Made by a program: the position numbers and the translations under genes. A stretch of 6,681 nucleotides of DNA from Deltaproteobacteria bacterium (GTDB lineage Bacteria > Desulfobacterota > Desulfobacteria > Desulfobacterales > Desulfosalsimonadaceae). The stretch covers positions 1 through 6,681 of the forward strand of contig JAJRPH010000424.1 in assembly GCA_024280875.1 (NCBI GenBank), given 5' to 3'. The notes under the pieces are model-generated. The model did no database searches. It was not told the DNA's origin and was given only the letters and a program-made list of their open reading frames with translations. Shown piece by piece: positions 1-5,800 of this stretch. How positions within the stretch are numbered: position 1 is the first letter of the stretch; each line of letters opens with the position of its first letter.

Positions 1-648
1 ATGTTTATTACTTCACCATTTGATGCATTACAAGAGCATGCAGAGAAAGTGAAGGAATGTTCCTGGGCGTTTCAGCAGGCCATGGAATGTTATGCATCCA
101 GCCGATGCGATACATTTGAAGAACTTAGACAGGAAGTTTCTCGTTTTGAGAACGAAGCGGATGCAATCAAACGTCGGATTCGGGGACATCTGCCGAAGGG
201 CGTGATGATGCCGGTGGAAAAATTTCAGTTATTCAGGTATTTGCGAGAACAGGACAGTGTAATGGATTCGGTTAAGTCGGCAATCAGCTGGCTCTCCTTT
301 AGACCGGATGTCGGGATTCCGGAATATGTTGAAAAGGACTTTTTCCTTTTAGTCGATGCGGTGATCGAACCCATTGAAGAATTGACGATTATGGTTGCTG
401 AAGCCCGTATCTATTTTAAGAATTTTTCCGAAAAGCAGCGGCAGAAGGTCAAGGGCATTATCACTAACCTGAGACTGATGGAGCATGAAGCGGATAAACG
501 GGAATATGCGTTAATTAAACGGATTTTTAAATATGAAAAAGACCCCATTACCCTTCAGCATCTTGTTCGGCTTACGGAAATAATAGGAAATGTTGCTGAC
601 CATGCAGAAAACACCGCAGACATGATGCGGGCGATGCTGGCAAAATAA
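1..648 (+). CDS. PhoU-like DUF47 family protein (putative phosphate transport regulator)
   Basis: This 215-residue, almost entirely helical protein fits the TIGR00153/DUF47 family, cytoplasmic relatives of PhoU usually encoded beside a Pit-type phosphate permease and thought to modulate phosphate uptake. The opening 'SPFDALQEHAEKV' (residues 5-17) matches the family's usual N-terminal helix. PhoU-style ExxxD metal-binding motifs are visible at E50-D54 (ENEAD) and E161-D165 (EHEAD), with further acidic positions at 'REQD' (82-85) and 'NVADHAEN' (197-204). There is no signal peptide or membrane segment. Length agrees with the family (about 210-225 residues), so the ATG at position 1 is plausible, although the ribosome-binding site and any slightly earlier start lie outside the window. 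The expected Pit permease is not downstream, where the next gene converges, so if present it is upstream. The family call is firm; the regulatory role is inferred from homologues. Confidence 0.88.
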   Translation: MFITSPFDALQEHAEKVKECSWAFQQAMECYASSRCDTFEELRQEVSRFENEADAIKRRIRGHLPKGVMMPVEKFQLFRYLREQDSVMDSVKSAISWLSFRPDVGIPEYVEKDFFLLVDAVIEPIEELTIMVAEARIYFKNFSEKQRQKVKGIITNLRLMEHEADKREYALIKRIFKYEKDPITLQHLVRLTEIIGNVADHAENTADMMRAMLAK

Positions 649-667
649 TCCGGCGATGGGAAAGCAA

Positions 668-690
668 GGGCCTTTATAGCTCAAAGGCCC
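668..690. terminator. Hairpin between convergent genes, possible shared terminator
   Basis: GGGCCTTT (668-675) pairs perfectly with AAAGGCCC (683-690) around a 7-nt loop, giving an 8-bp stem. It lies 20 bp past the stop of the DUF47 gene, and the stop codon of the convergent small gene (complement of 674-676) is inside it. Neither side carries a clean T-run: the plus side continues ATTTGATATA and the minus side TTGCTTTCCC. It may therefore be a weak bidirectional terminator or an mRNA 3'-end stabiliser rather than a canonical intrinsic terminator. Confidence 0.45.
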
Positions 691-928
691 ATTTGATATA
701 AACAAAAAAAATTGTCCAGGATATAATACAGATAATATATGACATCCAGTTAACGCCTTTTTTTGCCTTGCCGTGCTTGTCCACTTTGCCGATTTTCGAA
801 TAGCATGAAAAACATTCTTTGGCATCTAAGGACAGGCTGACAAAACATTCAGGACAGCGTTTGATAAGGAGTTCATCCCCCGCAGTGTCCTTCCGTTTTT
901 TCTTTTTTTCTTTTTTTGTCTCGCCCAT
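674..928 (-). CDS. Small zinc-ribbon protein with C-terminal membrane helix
   Basis: This 84-residue protein has three visible parts. The N-terminus is a very basic tract (residues 4-13, nearly all Lys/Arg/Glu). A putative zinc ribbon follows, with CPEC (25-28) and CFSC (39-42), two CxxC knuckles 10 residues apart. A single hydrophobic helix (about 61-80, 'WMSYIICIISWTIFFVYIKW') comes just before the C-terminus. The predicted form is a tail-anchored inner-membrane protein with the metal-binding part in the cytoplasm. The ATG at 926-928 is preceded by AAAAGG at a reasonable distance. It lies 198 bp downstream of ppiD on the same strand with no convincing terminator between, so co-transcription is possible. 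I recognise no named family. The two complete CxxC pairs and the coherent architecture argue for a real gene; its function is unknown. Confidence 0.75.
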   Translation of the reverse strand: MGETKKEKKKKRKDTAGDELLIKRCPECFVSLSLDAKECFSCYSKIGKVDKHGKAKKGVNWMSYIICIISWTIFFVYIKWAFEL

Positions 929-1126
929 TTGACCTTTTCGGCTTATCTGTATGATGTCCGTATGATTAAATTTTTTTGTTTATTTGAAACGGGCGTTTTT
1001 AATATTTCAGCTAACTATTCAATATCATTAATTAGTGGTTTTGTAAAATTTTTTAGTGGGTATGATTTCATAAAACATTATTTTTTTATTTGTTTCGGTG
1101 GATATAGGAAAATAAATACTGTAATT

Positions 1127-3025
1127 TTAATTATTTATGAATTCCTCGGAAATCTTGATTTCGCTATTATCATGTAAGTCGCTGATCCAGGAACTGTAGA
1201 GTTCGGATTGTTTCTGCGCCAATATCCGGTCATGGATGTTGCTTTTCGCTATGTTCAGCCCCTGCGCCAATGGGAGTTTTTTTTCTTTTAACGAGACAAC
1301 ATATAATCCGGTGTCAGCCTCAACGACATTTTTAGAAAATTTATTGTTTTTGGTCAGTTTAAATGCGGCTGTCAGCAGTTTTTGGTCATTGCCAATGCCG
1401 GGTATGGGCATGTTCCGATTCATCTGACCTGTGGATTGTATTTTTATCGACGTGTCTCCTTCTGCGGCTGCGGCAATCGATCCGGCGTTTTTTACTTTTT
1501 CAAGGAATTTTTTGGCAGCATCTTTGGCCGCTATTTTCTGTTGCGCCTGTTTTGCATCTTTGGTTATTGCTTCTTTGATTGTGTCAAGCTCGGGTATTTT
1601 TTCCGGTTCTTTGTTGATAATTTGAATAAGGTAATAGGCTTTGCCGATTTCAGAGATATCACTGAGCTCCAACATGGGCAGCTTAAATGCAGTACCCGCG
1701 AATGCAGCCGCGTTTTCAATTCCTTTCGGCCCTTTTTTTAATGTAAAAAAATCGGTGGTGACTAATTCAAGATCGCTGTCTTTAGCATTTTTTACAAAAT
1801 CTTCTCCGTCAAAAGTCGTGTCATAGAGCGATGCTGCGGCATCATAGGCTTTGTTTTTGGCTTCTCGGTCCGTCAGTTTTTTTCTTATTTGGTCGGTGGC
1901 TTCTTCCAGGGTCATAGTGGACGCCTGGTTGTGTGCTTCCACTTTGATAATATGCCATCCGAACTGGGTCCTGACCGGTGTGCTGATATCTCCCACAGCC
2001 ATTAAAAATGCCGCATCTGAAAATGGTTTGACCATCTCTCCTTTTTTAAACGTTCCAAGCAGGCCCCCCTTATCCTTGGATGGCCCTTCAGAATATGTCT
2101 TTGCCAGTTCGGCGAAATCTTCGCCGGACTTTGCTTTTTCCATAACGTCTTTTGCTTTTAACCGGGCCGCTTCCACGGTTTTGTCATTCGCATCTTTTGC
2201 AACCTTGAAAAGGATATGGCGCGCGGAAACAGTTTCCGGTAATTGGAATTCATCCGGTTGTTCCGTGTAATATTGCTGGATTTCTTCATCCGTAATGACG
2301 ATGTCTGCTTGGAAGGCTTTCGGATCAAATCTGACATATCTGGTCTGAATCTGCGGCGGGGTTTTATAATTTTCTTTATTGTTGTTATAATATTCTTCAA
2401 GTATCTGGTCGGTTATTTTAACGTCCTTAAAGGTCTCAGGTTTAAAAGCAACATAGTCGATGCTAACGGAAGTATTTTCCCAGTTATACCATTCACGAAT
2501 TTCGAGTTCTGACACTTTCGCATTTTTCGTCACCACTGACCGCAACCGATCCATCAATATGGCTTCTTTTTGCATGTTTTCAAATGCTTCCGGTTTTAAC
2601 CGGTTCTGACCAAGAACAAATTTATACCGTTGTTCGTCAAATACGCCGTTCTTCTGAAATGCCGGGATTCTTGTGATTGATTCCACGAGTTCCGCATCCG
2701 GTACGATCAAACCATTTTTCTCGGCCGTCTGTCGCAGCAGGGTGGTGTCAATCAGGCCGTCGATGGCCTGCTTTTTGACATTGAGCATTTTGATCATATC
2801 ATCATTTAAACGGTTTCCGAATTTTGAACGAAGATTGTGCAGAACAGTGTTATAAGCCTGTTGGTATTGGCTAACGGTAATGGGCTCTCCATTGACGGTT
2901 GCTACGGTTGATGCCCGTCTGGCACTGAAAGATCCAGCGCCCATAAAAATAAACGCCACCACAATGATTCCCAGAAGGATTTTGATTATCCAGGAACCGG
3001 CATTTTTTCGCATTGCATTCAGCAT
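1127..3025 (-). CDS. ppiD: PpiD-like periplasmic chaperone / peptidyl-prolyl isomerase (SurA N-terminal domain)
   Basis: The 632-residue product matches PpiD in length (E. coli about 623) and order of parts. A short cytoplasmic N-terminus (MLNAMRKNAG) precedes one membrane anchor (about 12-31). A SurA_N-type chaperone domain follows (about 36-165, beginning 'VATVNGEPIT'). A parvulin domain spans about 265-363, with SARHIL (267-272), GGLLGTF (320-326) and FGWHIIKV (355-362). The histidines typical of parvulins, H270 and H358, are both present, so isomerase activity is possible, unlike the inactive E. coli PpiD domain. A long helical C-terminal region (about 365-632) resembles the second, degenerate rotamase-like half. 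The role is membrane-anchored folding of newly exported proteins near the Sec translocon. The first ATG (complement of 3023-3025) is preferred because AAGGGGA (complement of 3031-3037) lies 5 nt upstream; the ATG at codon 5 is spaced less well. Confidence 0.92.
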   Translation of the reverse strand: MLNAMRKNAGSWIIKILLGIIVVAFIFMGAGSFSARRASTVATVNGEPITVSQYQQAYNTVLHNLRSKFGNRLNDDMIKMLNVKKQAIDGLIDTTLLRQTAEKNGLIVPDAELVESITRIPAFQKNGVFDEQRYKFVLGQNRLKPEAFENMQKEAILMDRLRSVVTKNAKVSELEIREWYNWENTSVSIDYVAFKPETFKDVKITDQILEEYYNNNKENYKTPPQIQTRYVRFDPKAFQADIVITDEEIQQYYTEQPDEFQLPETVSARHILFKVAKDANDKTVEAARLKAKDVMEKAKSGEDFAELAKTYSEGPSKDKGGLLGTFKKGEMVKPFSDAAFLMAVGDISTPVRTQFGWHIIKVEAHNQASTMTLEEATDQIRKKLTDREAKNKAYDAAASLYDTTFDGEDFVKNAKDSDLELVTTDFFTLKKGPKGIENAAAFAGTAFKLPMLELSDISEIGKAYYLIQIINKEPEKIPELDTIKEAITKDAKQAQQKIAAKDAAKKFLEKVKNAGSIAAAAEGDTSIKIQSTGQMNRNMPIPGIGNDQKLLTAAFKLTKNNKFSKNVVEADTGLYVVSLKEKKLPLAQGLNIAKSNIHDRILAQKQSELYSSWISDLHDNSEIKISEEFINN

Positions 3026-3131
3026 TGAATTCCCCTTTGAAATATGAGCTATGGTTTTATAATCAGAAAGAACTTAATTATTTTGAATTGTTAGAATTTT
3101 TTTGAAGATCAATTGCATAATAAGTGGTATG

Positions 3132-3160
3132 TATTTATTATTAAGTGCTTAACTTGTCAA
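3132..3160 (-). promoter_or_regulatory. Candidate sigma-70 promoter for ppiD
   Basis: On the minus strand a perfect -35 box TTGACA (complement of 3155-3160) is followed after exactly 17 bp by TAAATA (complement of 3132-3137), which matches TATAAT at three positions. Transcription would begin near 3125, leaving a leader of about 100 nt before the ppiD start. The surrounding AT-rich DNA makes chance matches to the -10 box easy; the -35 box and the spacing are the real support. Confidence 0.45.
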
Positions 3161-3254
3161 TAAAATATCATTGATTTGAAGCCATTTATCCGTATATCAT
3201 CCGCATTAGATGAAAAATTTGAGTGCCATACGGGAAATTCGGGTAAAATATTTA

Positions 3255-3283
3255 TTGACAGGCAAATTTCATTTTATTAGTTT
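3255..3283 (+). promoter_or_regulatory. Candidate promoter for the tRNA-Ala gene
   Basis: A perfect TTGACA (3255-3260) is followed by a 17-bp spacer and TAGTTT (3278-3283), a weak -10 box. The predicted start near 3290 would give a leader of about 9 nt before the mature tRNA at 3299. Just upstream, 3190-3233 holds a loose inverted repeat (CCGTAT at 3190-3195 and ATACGG at 3228-3233, enclosing TCATC/GATGA) of unknown meaning. The tRNA and ppiD promoter candidates are divergent and about 95 bp apart. Confidence 0.5.
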
Positions 3284-3298
3284 GTGTTTCGATCACAA

Positions 3299-3374
3299 GG
3301 GGCTGTAGCTCAGCTGGGAGAGCGCATGACTGGCAGTCATGAGGCCAGGGGTTCGAGCCCCCTCAGCTCCACCA
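3299..3374 (+). tRNA. tRNA-Ala (anticodon GGC), CCA encoded
   Basis: A 76-nt cloverleaf can be folded by eye. The acceptor stem GGGGCTG (3299-3305) pairs with CAGCTCC (3364-3370), and includes G3-U70, the classic identity pair for alanyl-tRNA synthetase. The D-arm holds TAGCTCAGCTGGGAGAGC. The anticodon arm is CATGA / CTGGCAG / TCATG, with GGC at 3332-3334, reading GCC and GCU alanine codons. The T-arm contains GGTTCGAGCC. The discriminator is A (3371) and CCA (3372-3374) is encoded in the DNA. The gene stands alone, with its own promoter candidate and terminator. Confidence 0.97.
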
Positions 3375-3384
3375 ATAAAATTAA

Positions 3385-3417
3385 GGGTTTGCGACTTTCG
3401 GCAAACCCCTTTTTTTA
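3385..3417 (+). terminator. Intrinsic terminator of tRNA-Ala
   Basis: GGGTTTGC (3385-3392) pairs perfectly with GCAAACCC (3401-3408) around an 8-nt loop, followed by C and seven T residues (3410-3416). It begins 10 nt after the tRNA CCA end, which is the expected position for a monocistronic tRNA transcript. Confidence 0.9.
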
Positions 3418-3471
3418 TTTAAACTCAAAAAAATCATCCAAAAACCACCAATTTTAAATTCATGGGCACAT

Positions 3472-3507
3472 AAAAAAGCCGGTATCTTTTTGACACCGGC
3501 TTTTTTT
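3472..3507. terminator. Second, bidirectional-looking intrinsic terminator
   Basis: A-run 3472-3477, stem GCCGGTATC (3478-3486), loop TTTTT (3487-3491), stem GACACCGGC (3492-3500), T-run 3501-3507. On the plus strand the stem has one A-C mismatch. On the minus strand the same pair becomes a G-U wobble, and the A-run becomes a T-run, so the signal is at least as good leftward. Rightward it would back up the tRNA terminator about 60 bp away. Leftward it would need a transcript arising in 3508-3800, where I see no gene. Confidence 0.75.
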
Positions 3508-3800
3508 GTATTGGGGCGACGGCTTCGCCAAAAGTCCGACTGGAGCAAAGTGCTTCATTTCTCAAGCAGATAAATTAAATTCTGTCTTCAAGGGGGTGGT
3601 GTTTAAAACCCCATGTTTATTTTCATACTTGTGATTAATCAATCCATATAGTATTCTTTTCATTTAAAATGCGAACCTGGCTACAATACTTAAAAGCTGT
3701 GAAACGTCGGGGTTTGATTTTGTTGTAAATACTTAAAAGAATTATAAATATTGACGCTTATCCGTTTAAAAATTCAAGTTCTATTTACTGGAGGAAGGTT
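3508..3800. other. AT-rich non-coding region upstream of the SppA-like gene
   Basis: No convincing coding frame is present on either strand. Visible items are a small hairpin GGCGA/TCGCC (3515-3519 with 3525-3529), a 12-bp direct repeat AATACTTAAAAG (3685-3696 and 3728-3739, 43 bp apart), and weak promoter-like elements: TTGATT (3714-3719) with AAGAAT (3737-3742) at 17 bp, and TTGACG (3751-3756) without a good -10 box. The direct repeat flanks or overlaps the first promoter candidate and could be an operator, but its AT-rich sequence makes that tentative. Confidence 0.4.
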
Positions 3801-4787
3801 GTGAAGCAATTCAGATATTTTTATATACTTTTTTTTATGGTATTTTTTATCAATGGGTGCATGTTCCCCACGGTAAAGTTATTTACGGACGCATCTGATC
3901 CTTTAAAAGAATTTGTTCTTGAAGGGGATGAAAGCGGAAAAGTCCTGATGATACCGGTATATGGGATCATATCCGATATCCCTAAAAAAGGAATGATTTT
4001 TACTGAACCTAGCATGGTCCAGGATATTGTATCCCAGCTGAAACTGGCCGAAGCGGACTCTGATATAAAAGCGGTGCTTTTTAAAATCGATTCTCCCGGC
4101 GGATCAGTAACTGCCAGCGATATTCTGTACCATGAAATTAAGTCGTTTAAAGAACGAACCGGTATTAAGGTGACAGCCGTGATCATGAATGTGGCTGCTT
4201 CCGGAGGCTATTACATGGTACTTCCGGCGGATTTTATCATGGCCCACCCCACCTCGGTGACCGGATCCGTGGGGGTGATTTTTTTGCAGCCTAAATTTTA
4301 TGAATTAATGGACAAAATCGGCGTTGGGGTTACGGTAAATACGTCCGGAGAAAACAAGGACATGGGATCTCCTTTTCGCAAGGCGACTGATGCGGAAGAA
4401 AAAATTTTTCAAAGCCTGACGGATTCTCTTGGCAAACGGTTTGTAGATCTGGTGGTTGAGCACCGAAAGATCAGCCCTGAAGCAGTTGAAGATGTTTCCA
4501 CGGCCCGCATATATCTTGCCGATGAAGCGTTAAGACTTGGATTAATCGATGAAATCGGGTATATTAGCGATGCAGTCATCCGGACAAAGGAGCTTGCCGG
4601 TCTGGATGAAAACAGTAAGGTCATTGTCTATCGCCGGGTTGAGTACCCGGACGACAATCTGTATAATATTCAGACAAGGTATGGGGATATGAAACCCTCG
4701 CTGTTCGATCTGGGACTTCCGGATACAAGTATTTTAAATCGTGCGGGTTTTTATTACCTGTGGTCGTCGGGCGTGGATGGGAATTAA
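3801..4787 (+). CDS. sppA: SppA-type signal peptide peptidase (S49 family), predicted lipoprotein
   Basis: This 328-residue protein is a half-length S49 peptidase, similar in size to Bacillus SppA (about 335) rather than the roughly 618-residue E. coli form. S49 proteases cut leftover signal peptides in the membrane or degrade envelope proteins. The beta strand and loop 'FKIDSPGGSVTASD' (94-107) are family hallmarks. The nucleophile is S134 in VAASGGYY (131-138), and the general base is predicted to be K186 in SGENKDMGSP (182-191). The 52-residue Ser-Lys spacing equals that of B. subtilis SppA (S147/K199), so the enzyme should be active. The N-terminus (K2, R5, hydrophobic 6-17) ends in INGC, a lipobox-like site with C20 as the lipidated residue, placing the catalytic domain outside the cytoplasm. 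Start is GTG at 3801, supported by GGAGG (3790-3794) 6 nt upstream. Confidence 0.9.
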   Translation: MKQFRYFYILFFMVFFINGCMFPTVKLFTDASDPLKEFVLEGDESGKVLMIPVYGIISDIPKKGMIFTEPSMVQDIVSQLKLAEADSDIKAVLFKIDSPGGSVTASDILYHEIKSFKERTGIKVTAVIMNVAASGGYYMVLPADFIMAHPTSVTGSVGVIFLQPKFYELMDKIGVGVTVNTSGENKDMGSPFRKATDAEEKIFQSLTDSLGKRFVDLVVEHRKISPEAVEDVSTARIYLADEALRLGLIDEIGYISDAVIRTKELAGLDENSKVIVYRRVEYPDDNLYNIQTRYGDMKPSLFDLGLPDTSILNRAGFYYLWSSGVDGN

Positions 4788-4905
4788 ACGAATAAGCGGT
4801 AGCCAGGGCAGCCAGCCTTTGGTGACTGTTCTGATTGATAATGATGGTGCTTTATACAAATTAGAGAAAACGGTTAAATCCCTCCGGCTTCAGTGTTTAT
4901 TTTGA
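4777..4905 (+). CDS. Possible small ORF or gene remnant overlapping the end of sppA
   Basis: An ATG at 4777, 11 bp inside the 3' end of the peptidase gene and in another frame, opens a 42-codon frame ending at TGA 4903-4905. No ribosome-binding site is visible. Its middle, PLVTVLI followed by LEKTVKSLRLQ about 9 residues later, is faintly reminiscent of the N-terminal strand and helix of family-2 glycosyltransferases, which would make it a decayed fragment. That resemblance is short and may be coincidence. It is reported because it occupies most of the 157-bp gap between the peptidase gene and the next gene. Confidence 0.2.
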   Translation: MGIKRISGSQGSQPLVTVLIDNDGALYKLEKTVKSLRLQCLF

Positions 4906-4956
4906 CAGCAGTCGGTTCCGGGCTATGGGGTCGTTAATGCGTGTTTGGGTTTTCTG

Positions 4957-5733
4957 ATGAATCAGAAAATAAAAGATAAATTTGCGGCGATAAAGGAATC
5001 TTTGCAGTCAGCAGGGCTGGAGATTTCAGGTCGAAAAAATGGTATTCGGGTAAAATTGGTTACCGGATATCATATTGATATATTTACATTAACAAACAGC
5101 CCTGAGCATATTCGCGCAATGTCGAAAATCAAGACATCGGATCCGCTCAGGAGACAGGCGTATGTCGAATCGATTCAGAATTCGCTGACTGCGGCATTGG
5201 AAGGGGTTGTCAGGGTAGAACAGTTTAAACTTTCGCGGGAAACCGGCGGAGTGTACATTTATAATTCTGCCCTGATGCCCGACAAAATGTATTTTGATGA
5301 TACGTCGATTGAGATCAGTGAAGATGCCATAGAGATATTGGATGATGGAGAATCGGTAAATGATCTAAAAGACGATGATCTTAAGGCGTTTGAGCTCAAT
5401 TTTGATTTAGAAGATGATTGCCGGTTGAAAATCGTTAAGTCGCGGGCGGAAGAGGCGGTTGACAATCTGGACGCCGTTGATGCGAAGATGCTGCGTCAGA
5501 GCCTGGATATGATGAATCTGAAAAGATCAAGCGCTGTCCGGCTGGCAGTGACCAGGATTTTTCGCAGTGCGACGGAAGTGGATGAACTGGAAACAGCGAT
5601 TCAAAATGAAGCAAAAAAAATTGTGTCGCCGGAAGCCAGGGCAGAACTTCAGGAAGTCAAATCTTTAAGCGCCAATGGATTTCTTGATCCCATTGTTGAT
5701 CTGCTGTGGCAGGAAGTATTTAATGATGCTTAA
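4957..5733 (+). CDS. Uncharacterised protein, first of a tandem paralogous pair
   Basis: The product (258 residues from ATG 4957) has no signal peptide or membrane helix and is predicted cytoplasmic. I recognise no family. Its N-terminal half (about 1-130) looks alpha/beta. An acidic linker follows (about 128-155, rich in Asp/Glu). The C-terminal block (about 170-258) begins with DAKMLRQSLDMMNLKRSS (175-192), then TRIFRSA and NGFLDP, and is nearly shared with the downstream gene. The frame is also open from a TTG at 4945 (giving four extra residues, MGFL), but ATG 4957 is chosen because the resulting MNQKI aligns with MNQTI at the start of the paralogue. There is no clear Shine-Dalgarno; a short upstream frame ATG 4937 ends in TGA overlapping this ATG (TGATG), so coupled translation is conceivable. 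It follows sppA in the same direction with no terminator evident. Confidence 0.85.
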   Translation: MNQKIKDKFAAIKESLQSAGLEISGRKNGIRVKLVTGYHIDIFTLTNSPEHIRAMSKIKTSDPLRRQAYVESIQNSLTAALEGVVRVEQFKLSRETGGVYIYNSALMPDKMYFDDTSIEISEDAIEILDDGESVNDLKDDDLKAFELNFDLEDDCRLKIVKSRAEEAVDNLDAVDAKMLRQSLDMMNLKRSSAVRLAVTRIFRSATEVDELETAIQNEAKKIVSPEARAELQEVKSLSANGFLDPIVDLLWQEVFNDA

Positions 5734-5800
5734 TAGTGTCCTATGCGCGAGATTAAAATCAACAGCCGGTCGAAACGGACCAGAATGACGGGTTTTTTAA

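Noticed and set aside
511..825. 104-codon open frame on the minus strand
   Set aside because: It overlaps both the DUF47 gene and the zinc-ribbon gene; the zinc-ribbon frame has intact CxxC pairs and a membrane helix, while this one has no coherent architecture.
929..1177. 82-codon open frame on the plus strand, rich in Phe and Ile
   Set aside because: It lies in the AT-rich gap and runs into the 3' end of ppiD on the opposite strand; it has a non-ATG start, no ribosome-binding site and composition typical of translated AT-rich DNA.
1851..2270. 139-codon open frame on the plus strand inside ppiD
   Set aside because: It is antisense to the parvulin domain of ppiD, whose family motifs are continuous; the opposite frame shows no domain or ribosome-binding site.
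3821..4186. 121-codon minus-strand open frame within sppA
   Set aside because: It is antisense to the S49 core including the SPGG region; no independent support.
4801..4830. Hairpin-like CCAGGGC/GCCTTTGG after sppA as a terminator
   Set aside because: The stem is interrupted and no T-run follows, so it is not a credible intrinsic terminator.
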